Source: Spirogloea muscicola (lineage: Eukaryota; Streptophyta; Zygnematophyceae; Spirogloeales; Spirogloeaceae). From it: DNA of 59,178 bases. The stretch is from NCBI GenBank assembly GCA_009602725.1, contig WELB01000239.1:119613-178790 (forward strand), given 5' to 3'. The first letter of the stretch is position 1. Every line of letters begins with the position of its first letter. The translations under genes and the position numbers were made by a program. Below the pieces are notes generated by a model. It saw nothing but the letters and a program-made list of their open reading frames with translations, searched no databases and was not told where the DNA came from. Of the stretch, positions 12,876 to 22,167 are shown piece by piece.

Positions 12876-14835
12876 CTAGCCTCGAGGGTGCGGCTGCACA
12901 GCTTGGCCCTTCTTCAAGCGTTGCCGCTGGTTCCAATCTTGGAGAAAGGACTTTGACGCCTCATAAGTGGACCAGCAAATGGCCGCCGCCGGGGCGTGAA
13001 ACATTACACGTGGCCGCAGGCCCCGCCACAGTGCCCGTGGACCCTCCTCTTCCACAATTCGCCGCATTGCCTGCCGCACGGACGTGCTCCGGAACCGCGA
13101 CGCGCCGCACACGCCCTGACTCACACCAACTCTGCATTACTAGCTGCATTGCTGACAATGCCACATGACTGTTGCTAGCCGTGGGATGTACATGCGTCAC
13201 AATGACGAGCGTGAGTGAAGACCTGATGCGCTGATCAGCTGGAAGGGAGAAGCCTGCACCTGGCACTGCAACCGCGTCTTGACAACATCCAGGGGTGTGG
13301 TTATTGCACCGGCCAGGGCGCCCGACAGCCCACCCGCCGTCACGTGAATGAGCAGCTGCTCCTCATCCACGGCCTTGGGTGAGATTTCCATCTGTTGAGC
13401 AGCGGAGCAACATGGTGAGACGGCCACACTAAGTAATGCCAGGACCCACATCCTGACTTCTGGATGTACCCTGCACCAGGCTTTCTGCATACATGGCAAC
13501 AACTCCAGGAGGGAGGAAGCATAGTAGCCGATGTACTTGGATCATATCAGCTAGCACTCGGTGACCTGCAGCAGTCTGCCACAGGAGACAAGTCGCTGCA
13601 GCTAGCACGGCCTTCGGCAGTGAATAGAGCAGCAAGAGCACGGGGGGCTCACCAGCAGCTTCTTGGCGGCTTCGTACGTCGCAAAGTGCACAGCAGTGAA
13701 GGGCACATTCATGATGACCGTCGTCTTGTACGAGGCGTAGAGGGCGCGCACGCCCTCCTCGCGCAGGATCCGCGAGAAGCAGTCGAGGACGCCGCGGTAG
13801 GGGCTGCGCCGCAACTGCAGGCGCTGCTTGACGACGTCCATGGGAGTGAAGACGGCGTCGCTGGCAACGGTGGCAAGCGCGCCCGCGGCGGCGTGCGCGA
13901 GCGGGTGGTACCCCTCCTCGTTGCCGCCGAGCGCCTCCTTGGCCTTCTCGTACACCGCAAAGTAGACGGCGTGCGCGGGGCCTGCACCAAGGCCCATGGC
14001 GCCAATGCCACGCCACATGCCCAGCGCCCCCTCTCGCTGCATGATCGAGATTAACGCCCTGCCAACACTTTGGTCTTTGGGTGCCCCGGCTTCCGCCAGT
14101 ACCTGGGAGTCCAAAGGGGCCCCGCTTTGCTCAGACAACGTGGAGACAGCTCGGAGCTGCACCAACTGGGAGCGTCTGCTAGCCGTCGCCAGTCGCCGCA
14201 GCCCGCCCGTTACATAGCAGTCTTCGAATGCAACTCGCAGTAGTACCAGCCGAGGGGCACGGCCCCTACGTGAGCAGCTCAGTGATCACACGGTCCAAGA
14301 GTACAGGGCTGGCGAGCGCGACCTGCATGCGCGTCTTCACCAGGTCGACCGGGAACATGGCCATGTGCTCCACCATGCCTGCGCAGCGGCACCAGTCGTC
14401 AGCGGCATGCGGCTTGCTGAGATCCAGGCCGGCAGCCCTGACCAAGGCTACCCCCGGCAAGGACGAGCCTACTCGCCTGTTGCGAGTGAAGCACTACCGT
14501 GACCGAGGCCTTGACCTGACCGAGCTCGCGTTGTCCGTCTGAGACGACGGGCGATCGTGGAAGCAGCGCACAGTGGCTGCAGAGTGCGGGTCGTCTGGCA
14601 GCGCAAGCGGAGGCGCGTTCGAGGGGGGCGCACCGGCCAGGGAGCCGGCGAGCATGTACTGCGGGAAGGTGAGGCCGTCGTGGTCGTGGCCGTGGGCGTG
14701 GCCCTGCTCCCGGTCCTGCTCGTGGTCATGCGCGGCGCGGCGGGTCGCACTGCCACCGTAGCTCGTCGACGCCTCCTCGTCCGCCGCCGCCGCCGCCGCC
14801 GCCGCCGCACTGCCGGCCGAGCCCGCCGCGCCGAG
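12876..14835 (-). CDS. Mitoferrin-like mitochondrial carrier (SLC25 family), 5' incomplete
   Basis: Predicted inner-membrane iron importer of the MRS3/4-mitoferrin group, which feeds iron to Fe-S cluster and haem synthesis. Exons on the minus strand: 14634-about 14835 (open), 14323-14378, 13653-14156, 13260-13391, 12876-13115 (stop at 12876); all phases agree. The three carrier signatures are FPVDLVKTR, TPMDVVKQR and TPLDVVKTR, one per repeat. MLAGSLAG followed by MVEHMAMFPVD, and FHAPAAAICWSTYE near the C-terminus, are typical of mitoferrin rather than of other carriers. The N-terminal segment is His/Asp-rich (GHAHGHDHDG), which could bind metal (inference). No in-frame ATG precedes it before a 111-base poly-T (minus strand) and the assembly gap, so the start is lost. 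Confidence 0.88.
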
Positions 14836-14949
<114 letters not shown>

Positions 14950-15025
14950 GGCCCTCCTAGTATAGGGCGTCTTTTCATGTAGCCACATTCTTTGCGCTGC
15001 ATTCTTTGCACTTTCTGCATTTTCT

Positions 15026-15053
15026 GCCTGAACAATGTAATGGCTTGAATTGG
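15026..15053 (+). repeat. Repeat family C, partial copy cut by gap
   Basis: CCTGAACAATGTAATGGCTT followed by GAATTGG matches the left part of the other C copies (minus strand 5785-5840; plus strand from 55085). The copy is cut by the gap at 15054. Confidence 0.7.
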
Positions 15054-15669
15054 NNNNNNNNNNNNNNNNNNNNNNNNNNNNNNNNNNNNNNNNNNNNNNN
15101 NNNNNNNNNNNNNNNNNNNNNNNNNNNNNNNNNNNNNNNNNNNNNNNNNNNNNNNNNNNNNNNNNNNNNNNNNNNNNNNNNNNNNNNNNNNNNNNNNNNN
15201 NNNNNNNNNNNNNNNNNNNNNNNNNNNNNNNNNNNNNNNNNNNNNNNNNNNNNNNNNNNNNNNNNNNNNNNNNNNNNNNNNNNNNNNNNNNNNNNNNNNN
15301 NNNNNNNNNNNNNNNNNNNNNNNNNNNNNNNNNNNNNNNNNNNNNNNNNNNNNNNNNNNNNNNNNNNNNNNNNNNNNNNNNNNNNNNNNNNNNNNNNNNN
15401 NNNNNNNNNNNNNNNNNNNNNNNNNNNNNNNNNNNNNNNNNNNNNNNNNNNNNNNNNNNNNNNNNNNNNNNNNNNNNNNNNNNNNNNNNNNNNNNNNNNN
15501 NNNNNNNNNNNNNNNNNNNNNNNNNNNNNNNNNNNNNNNNNNNNNNNNNNNNNNNNNNNNNNNNNNNNNNNNNNNNNNNNNNNNNNNNNNNNNNNNNNNN
15601 NNNNNNNNNNNNNNNNNNNNNNNNNNNNNNNNNNNNNNNNNNNNNNNNNNNNNNNNNNNNNNNNNNNNN
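15054..15669. other. Assembly gap (616 N)
   Basis: A continuous run of undetermined bases. It begins inside a copy of dispersed repeat C, so the assembly probably broke on a repeat. The missing 5' part of the mitoferrin gene could lie here. Confidence 0.99.
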
Positions 15670-16165
15670 GCTGGTCGCGCCCTTGCAGCAGCCTCTGGCT
15701 TGCGCAGCGGGGTTGCTCTTCCTCCCCTCAGCTCATCTGACTTCCTACTGCTGACACGGGGGTATTGAGGGCGCCCTGTCTGCCTAGCCTTTGGCTCCGT
15801 CATGAACACCTGTATGCATCTGGCTGGCATTTCACAGCCGATTCTTTCATATCAGCAGCCGCTTTCTTTTTTTTTCAGTCCTCCGTCCTCCTTCTGCCAG
15901 GCTCTGGAGCTGCCGCTTGAGGTGGCCTCGTAGCCGCGCGGGGCGCCAGCCGCGCGGGAGACAGCCCCCTCCGCCGCGGCGGCGGCCTGCGTGGCTGCCA
16001 CGGGCTAGCTATCGCCACTTCCGCCACTAGTGAGCCCAGACGGCGGCGCTGCTTCGGTCTCAGATACAGGCTCCTCCAGTCCTGCTCTCAGGCCGGAGTC
16101 CTTCTGTCGAGCGCCGGCGCTGCCGTGCGCCCACCTCGGACGGCGCAGGCGTCCAGAGGAAGGCC
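15670..16165. other. Region upstream of the sirohydrochlorin ferrochelatase gene
   Basis: No exon is recognised. GC-rich blocks at about 15925-16000 contain imperfect CGCGGC repeats. The 5' UTR and promoter of the gene starting at 16166 are presumably here. Confidence 0.4.
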
Positions 16166-17527
16166 ATGGCAGCAGCTCCGCCACCCTGTGCAGGCTGCCG
16201 GACCTTCCACGCAGCTGGCCGTCGCAGCCTCGTCGCAATCGCCACGAGGCAGCCTCCCCAACTTCGGCGCTCTACGGTGGGCCTCTGCGGCGCTGCCATA
16301 CCTACGGTCGGGCAGAAAGCCACCAGATGGCTCGGCGCCGTCGAACAGAGGTCGAGGGCGCGCGGCCTGACTGAGCCGGCTGCATCGGCAGCTCTCGAGG
16401 CGCCTTTTGCGGACGGCCCCGTGGGCGTGGTCGTTGTGGACCACGGCTCGCGGCGCGAAGAGTCCAACGACCTTCTATGTGCGCAGCTGAGCCCCTCCAG
16501 CACGCTCAACAATTGGTAGCGCTGCCGTCCCTCCTTAGGCGTCACACGACGCAGCGTCTGGTTTGTTGACCATTGGCGACTCGTGTCTTTGTGCTCTGTG
16601 GCTTTGTGCTCTCGCGCCGAGGCAACGACGACGTCTGAGAAAATGCGCAAGCTGAGGCCTCTGACCGGACGCGGCTCTGTGGGGGTGGCAATGGCAGATG
16701 CTTTCGTGGAGCTCTACAAGGAGCAGAGCGGCCGTCACCTCGTTGAGCCTGCGCACATGGTAAAGCTGCAGCACCAACCGAGCCGGCTTTTGCCATTGCG
16801 GTCTGGCTGGTAAGCCAGACTGCCAGATATGCTCCTGGATTTAGGGCTTGGGATGGCTGCTCAGCTTGGTCACTTAGCGTCGAGTGATGAAAGAGTTGCC
16901 TCAAAGTGATGCAATTGATGTGCGCGCAGGCCACATTGTCTCACGAAAGCAACGCTTGACCTTGTGGCCGCAGGAGCTGGCGGAGCCATCCATAGCGCAG
17001 GCCTTCGACCGATGTGTAGAGCAGGGCGCACGCTGCGTGGTCGTGAGCCCCTACTTCCTCTCGCCAGGCCGACACTGGAGCCAGGTGTTGCAGACTGTCA
17101 AGTGCATACGCTGTCGCAGCATGACACTAACCCTTGCTCGTAAATGTAACCCTCACAAGTAAGCAGCAGTTGTGCTCAGTGGCCCTTGACCTCACATCTA
17201 GGTTCTGCTTGGCATGCAGGACATTCCGGCACTGACTGCGGAGGCTGCAAGCAAGCACCCTGGGATTGGGTTTCTTGTGACAGCTCCCATTGGGGTGCAT
17301 AGACTTGTAGCGGTAAGATACAGCTCTTCCTGTAGAGCTTCACACGAGCAAGTTTGTGCAAGTGGCAACTGGCTGACAAGAACTGCTGCAATGTATGCCA
17401 TCCTTCTTGCCAGCAAGTGGTGGAGGAGCGGATTGAGCACTGCATGAGTCAAGTGCGGGGTACAACAGGCAAATGCGACATCTGCCGTGGCACCGACAAA
17501 TGCGCCTACCACACCGTAGGGCTTTGA
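16166..17527 (+). CDS. SirB: Sirohydrochlorin ferrochelatase, chloroplast (SirB)
   Basis: Inserts Fe2+ into sirohydrochlorin to make siroheme, the cofactor of plastid sulfite and nitrite reductases. Exons: 16166-16478, 16698-16759, 16974-17084, 17220-17312, 17414-17527 (TGA), all in phase, giving 230 residues, close to the plant enzyme. The first ~80 residues are Arg/Ser/Ala-rich and fit a plastid transit peptide. The CbiX-type core follows: GVVVVDHGSRREESN with metal-chelating His93, VEPAHM with His124, ELAEPSIAQAF, VVVSPYFLSPGRHW and TAPIGVH. The C-terminus keeps the Cys motif GKCDICRGTDKC that plant SirB proteins use for an Fe-S cluster (family knowledge from memory). Exon 1 to exon 2 joins through a split Tyr codon, giving NDLLYAFVELYKEQSG, as expected from the family. 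Confidence 0.92.
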
Positions 17528-18056
17528 GTGTGGTTACGAGATGCAGCTGTTTAGACTGCAAGCACGATGGCACAGGCGCAAGAGTGAAGGGCTTGCTGCC
17601 CTGCTCAAGGGTGCTGCCAAGTGCGTAGTAGGCCAGCCTCTCTCACCAGCTTGAGCTCCTATGTGGTGGTGTGAAGTAACCTGCACTTTCATAGAAATCA
17701 GTTCCAGCCATTGCCTCTAATCTGGCTATCCTTCACTCCTTTCAGCTCGCTCGTGCTGGCACCTGGCCTTCTGGCCTGCGCTATCTTGCAAGAGTCCCCT
17801 TGACATCCACTCAATACACTTAGCACTGGGAGCTGAGGCCCCTATTATTGCTTCTTGGTCATGGCGGCTACCACCTGCATGTGGAAGACGGGTGAATATC
17901 AGCTGCATTACCGTTAATCTGAGGGTGGCTCCAAAACCAAATCAGCAAGCCGTCAGCTGGAGACGATCGCAAGGAGAAGGCAATGGTCGCCTTCCCCGCC
18001 GCAAGCCGCACCACGACGGCTGCGGCTTGCCGAGGCTGGCGATAGCAGCCGCGTTG
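17528..18056. other. Intergenic stretch between SirB (+) and a small gene (-)
   Basis: I see no exon here. The two genes converge, so both 3' UTRs should lie in this interval. No known repeat was recognised. Confidence 0.4.
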
Positions 18057-18415
18057 CTAAGCTCGGCGGCTGCTAGCGCCAGTGCCGCGCGTCGCTGCCG
18101 TGGCCGAGCAAGAAGGCTGAGAGAGTTGACGAGGCCGAACCTCCGACGCCTTGGGCGGCGCAACAGCCTTGGGCGGATACAGCGCGTCTCGCACAGGGGG
18201 AACCACGATCACCGCCGCAATGCCTGCCACGGCCGCCGCGCCGCCGCAGCGGGCGAGACCCGGCTCAGGCCGCAGCCCTGGGCCGCGCTACGCGGCACTG
18301 GCGCGCACGCTGGGGCGTCGCCGAGGCACTTACCGAGGGCGGAGATGAAGCAGGACCACATGACGACGGGCTCCTGGATCATGGCCATGCGTAGCTTGGC
18401 CGCCACGCCCGCCAT
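18057..18415 (-). CDS. Small membrane protein resembling plant complex I subunit NDUX1
   Basis: Two exons on the minus strand, 18334-18415 and 18057-18223, join through a split Gly codon with GT-AG borders and encode 82 residues. The core is QEPVVMWSCFISALGIAAVI followed by VVPPVRDAL. It is one short hydrophobic segment, preceded by a charged N-terminus and ending in a Pro-Pro-Val-Arg motif. This layout matches a family of 60-80 residue mitochondrial proteins found in plant complex I (NDUX1-type, from memory). If correct it sits in the inner membrane as an accessory subunit. The ~40 residues after the motif are Ser/Ala/Pro-rich and look like an extension. A LINE fragment lies just upstream, in the promoter side. 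Confidence 0.55.
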
Positions 18416-18499
18416 GGCCGCCCACCGCGCCCCTTGGGGCGGCGGCGGCTGCGGCGAGGGGGGTTGCACGATGGGCTGGAGAAGAAAAGGGCGCGCGGT

Positions 18500-18650
18500 G
18501 CGCATGAAATGGGGCAGAAACTCAAAGCAAGCCAATACACTATATGTGGGGTGGCCATTCGACGCGCGACTTGCGGCGTTGTTTTGTGGTTATCTCGCAA
18601 GCCAAGTGAAGGCGCGCGGCGCGCATGAAATCGCAAGGGAGGCCAACTCC
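18500..18650 (-). repeat. Repeat family C, two degenerate copies
   Basis: Reading on the minus strand, 18500-18548 contains GTGTATTGGCTT, then CATTTCATGCGCACCGCGCG. A second partial copy at 18610-18650 has TTGGCCTCCCTTGCGATTTC and ATGCGCGCCGCGCG. They lie 85-235 bp upstream of the small gene's ATG, in the same orientation as that gene. Confidence 0.65.
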
Positions 18651-18693
18651 AGCCTTACAGATGTCCGGGTAACGGGGTAATGAATTGGCTTAG

Positions 18694-19971
18694 GTGGCGA
18701 GCTTGGCGGCCCTGGTCCGCCACCAGGGCTTCCCCCAGTCGCCAGCCGCTATCCACCAGGCGGCGCTACCCATCAGCCACGGGGGTCTCGGCCTGCGCCC
18801 GCTCGTCCGCTCATGCCGGGCTGCATACCTCGGCAGCTGGGCGCAGACTGCCGCCTCCGTGGCTCAGCGCTTCATGGTCCATGGCCGGCGTGCACTGGAG
18901 CAGGCGGTGGTGGAGGTGGACAAGGGCGCGCTGCCGTTCCAGGTGGCGCTTCGCACCGCCCACCAGGAGCTGCTCGCGGCGCACCCCGACATGGCCGGCC
19001 AGGCGGTCTCCTTTGCGCACCTCGCGCACACCGCTGACCTGCGCGTCCAAGCGCGCTTCGCGGCCGTCGTCGACAAGGCCGCCTACACCACCGCCGTGCT
19101 GCAGCTCCCTGAGGCCGACCTGCGCGGGCGCGCGAGACTACATTCGGCCTCCTCCCCGGGGGCAGCGGCGTGGCTCCAGGCACTCCCCATCACTGACGCC
19201 CTGACCCTCCCAGATGAGGTGTTTCGCACTGCCGTCCACCGGCTCCTGGGGCTGCCGCCTCCATGCCTCCAGGGCGTGCGTCAATGCCAGTGTGGCGAGC
19301 GAGGGGCCAAGCCTGGCGAGCTGGCTGCTCACGTCCTGCGCTGTTCCCATGGCGGCGAGAGGACGGCGGCCCACGACCGCCTCCGGGACGCGATGCACGG
19401 CATCCTGGTGGAGGCTGGCTTCGCGGTGGCAGCGGAGCACTCCGGCGTCATGCCGCTCCAGGCCAGGGCCGACGGTCTCCACGCTCGTCGCGTCGACCTG
19501 GTGGCCACCCCACAGGCCGGCGGGCCACGTCTGCTTCTGGATGTGGTGACTACCGACGCATTTGACCGCTCCCACCCAGCCCAGTCTGCCACCAAGGCTG
19601 GGTATGCGGTCGCCTGCGCCGCTCGGGCAAAAGAGATCAAGTACGCCGACCATCCACCGGAAGACGAGTTCTTCCCGTTGGCAATTGACATCCATGGGGC
19701 ACTGGGCGCTCGGTGGCTTGAGCTACTTAACCAGCTCGCCCGCCACGCAATCGCCCGTCGCTTTCATGGTGAACCGGTAGAGTTTCCTGCAGCCGGGTCG
19801 CTGGCGCAAGTGTATCGCATGCGCTTGGCCGTCTCGCTGCAGAGGTCCATGGCCCGTGCGCTGCACCTTCGTGCCGGACGAGCCCTCGCTGCTGCCTCTG
19901 GCTCTGTCCAGGGGACCCACTTCCAGGACCCTAGCCTCTCTGATTTGCGGCTGCTTAGCAGGGGTTACTGA
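18694..19971 (+). mobile_element. 3' part of a LINE-type retrotransposon ORF (RT tail, zinc motif, endonuclease-like region)
   Basis: A 425-codon intron-free open frame with much higher GC than its flanks begins directly after a TAG and ends at TGA 19969-19971. The N-terminal part carries AALPISHGGLGLRPL and AAYLGSWAQT, typical of the region after the reverse-transcriptase core in site-specific-like LINE polyproteins. Further on there is a CxC...HxxxC array (QCQCGERGAKPGELAAHVLRC) and then HDRLRD, ARADGLHARRVDLV and LLLDVVTTD. These resemble the zinc-binding and PD-(D/E)XK restriction-like endonuclease region of such elements (RxDL then DV). The catalytic RT is absent, so this is a 5'-truncated insertion. 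The frame is unbroken, suggesting a recent arrival. It could also be a domesticated fragment. Confidence 0.7.
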
Positions 19972-20095
19972 GTGATTTGTAGCTGCTTTCTTTCTTTGTG
20001 TGCTTAGGGGGGCACTAATATCCTCGAGTAAGCACATACATATCTGACAAGCTAAGCTGAGGAGCCAGACCACCACCACGGAAGAAAGAGAAGAG

Positions 20096-20114
20096 GGGCT
20101 GGCAAAGCCAGCCC
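20096..20114. repeat. Perfect hairpin copy of repeat B
   Basis: GGGCTGGCAAAGCCAGCCC is an 8-bp perfect inverted repeat around an AAA loop. It is followed by AAAAAGAATGGACA. The same tail occurs inverted before the copy at 20405, making a possible terminal-inverted-repeat pair. Confidence 0.8.
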
Positions 20115-20389
20115 AAAAAGAATGGACAATGTCCAAAGCCAAAGAAAGAGATGCCGAAGAAGGACTACTCTACCAAACACAACATCACACTAGGGAAGCT
20201 CAATACCCACGAGTGAGCAACAGCAGGTCAGAATACGGAGGCCATTATCCTGGCCTAATGCATGCCCAGCACGCTGGTGTATCGCCGCGAGTGCCTGGGA
20301 GCGCTGTAGACTCAATGATAGCCACATTCGTCTCTATGGGCGAGCACTTCTCATTTGATAGCCGAGAGGCCTTTCCCAGGATTCTTCTG

Positions 20390-20450
20390 TCCTTGTCCAT
20401 TCCTTTTGGGCTGGCCTCTCCCAGCCACCAGTCAATCTGGCCGCGCTTGC
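20390..20450 (+). repeat. Repeat family B copy
   Basis: TTTTGGGCTGGCCTCTCCCA, then GCCACCAGTCAATCTGGCCG. Nearly identical sequence is found at 24540-24590 and 24800-24845, and in reverse at 36034-36066. Confidence 0.8.
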
Positions 20451-20577
20451 TTCTTTCCTTGGTGGGAACGGCCGTCCGCCGATAGCCCGACGGCGCAAAC
20501 GCTATTGTGGGAGGTGTCAGTGGTCGACGACCCATGTCGTGAAATTCGTCCCGTTGGTCGTATGATGGAGGAAGATT

Positions 20578-20865
20578 TTCGTGTATTTGAAACAAACGAA
20601 GGCCACACTGGCCAGGCCAAGTGCAGAGGCAAGCACATCTGATGACGTACATCCCCCACTGCAAATTGACCCGCTCAATAGCTACAGGTCAATACATTAA
20701 GGTCGCTAATCGATGACTACCAGATGGCAGATTCGAAGCCCTTCTGCCACCAACTAGAGCTCCCCAGCTTTCTGGTGCAAAGCATGAGCCTGAGCACGCT
20801 GCACACCGGCCGACACTCGTCGTCAAAGAACGCAGCTGGCAAGCCCATCTCAGCCAGAAGCACAT
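20578..20865 (-). repeat. Dispersed repeat family A, copy 2
   Basis: The reverse complement matches window positions 1-285 over essentially its whole length. The shared end has CGTGTATTTGAAACAAA (plus strand) at 20580. See the entry for copy 1. Confidence 0.75.
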
Positions 20866-22167
20866 CTGCACGTTGTGCATAGCCTAGACTGGCAATATTC
20901 TGAAGGAGAGGGTGGAAACGAGGACCTAAACAACCAAAGATGTCGACTGCAGCTGGCAGGAGCTGATCGCATGGGGGTAATCGAAGTAATGTTGCAGCTT
21001 TCTGTGTTCTGCACTGCCCACTGCGTGGCCAGCGATGTGCGTCGATGCTGGACCTTTACAATCCTCCCTAACAACAACATAAACCAAGGGCCGTGGTCCT
21101 CCACCAGGTTGCACGCCCCACAATGTCAAGGGTGCGACGATGACGTCCATGGGCATCCGTGGTGATAGGCATGATATCATTCACTTCCACGACCGCACGG
21201 TAACCGGTGTCGCGCATCAAACCCGTCAAACCCGCCCGGTGGAAGGAGTAGGGAGTGGGGCTTTTGGCATCCTTTCGAAGTCAAACTGTGGCAAATGCAC
21301 GTGCTCGCTGCTGGGCACCTTGGCGGCCTTCAGCAGTCTCTCGCCTTCCAACACTTAGAGCCCCTTCTGACTCCGGCAGATAGTCCTTAGAGCCACTTGA
21401 TGTTATTGAAGTTTCAGGTTATGAAGGACAAAAGAAGGTCCAAGGTCAATCGACTGTGGGTCTAATGTTAGGAATTCACTCATGGAGCCAGAAGATGCAT
21501 AGGGTGCCGGAGCGCCACCCACTGCTCTTGCTTTGCGTTCACAGACCTGGCTGCTTCTTTGCTGCTCCCTGGCCTTGAGCTGGATATCGGAACGTTAGAA
21601 TAGCATTCAGTGTATAAACAACACCTGGCAGCAGTGCATGCTGCTGCAGCTTTGGCATACAACTTGATTAGTGGAGGTGCTGCAGGCGCCTGCACGGGTG
21701 CAATGGCAAGTACTGCTAGATGGCCACCTCCCGGCCCTGGCCCATCAATTCGCCATTCACGCCGCCGCTGTCACCCACCATGTCGTCCTGCTCCCGGCCT
21801 TCATTGACGACTCTTCACAGGCTGGCAAACCAGGCGAGTCCTAGCCAACTGTCACAAACTGCAGCAGGAGTTGGCGCCCTCCGGCTTCTCCATCCCAGAC
21901 GTATAGTCCTCAGTCTGCTCATCGCAGGCCCTGTGCACCTCCCTTCCCCTGCCGCACGCATGCCAGGCTTCCCTTCCCAATTCATGACTGTCCACTGTAC
22001 CCGAGAGCCTGCAGGTGCGTGGGTGTTGGTTGCACAACTTGCCCCACTGAGCAGCATGCTCAAATGTGCTAAGTCAGGTCTCTACGAGGACAACATGCTG
22101 CACCCAGGCGCCCCAGGCAACGTTTCACGCACCCCTGCCTACAATTTGTGACCTGGGTCGGCTCTGC

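Larger units (their letters stand above)
19972..22167. other. Repeat-rich stretch between the LINE fragment and the DUF3598 gene
   Basis: Contains hairpin repeat B at 20096-20114 and 20405-20450 in opposite orientations, and a copy of repeat A at 20578-20865 (minus). From 20900 to 22167 there is no recognised exon. A frame at about 21719-21845 (+) reads GHLPALAHQFAIHAA and VLLPAFIDD after a possible AG acceptor. It could be the last exon of an unrecognised gene, but nothing upstream joins to it convincingly. Confidence 0.45.

Noticed and set aside
17892-18680. 262-codon plus-strand frame
   Set aside because: It is antisense to the two-exon complex I-like gene, is Arg-rich without domains, and runs through two copies of repeat C.
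20720-20770. Possible tRNA-like GATTCGAA segment
   Set aside because: There is no acceptor stem or anticodon arm around it; it belongs to repeat A.
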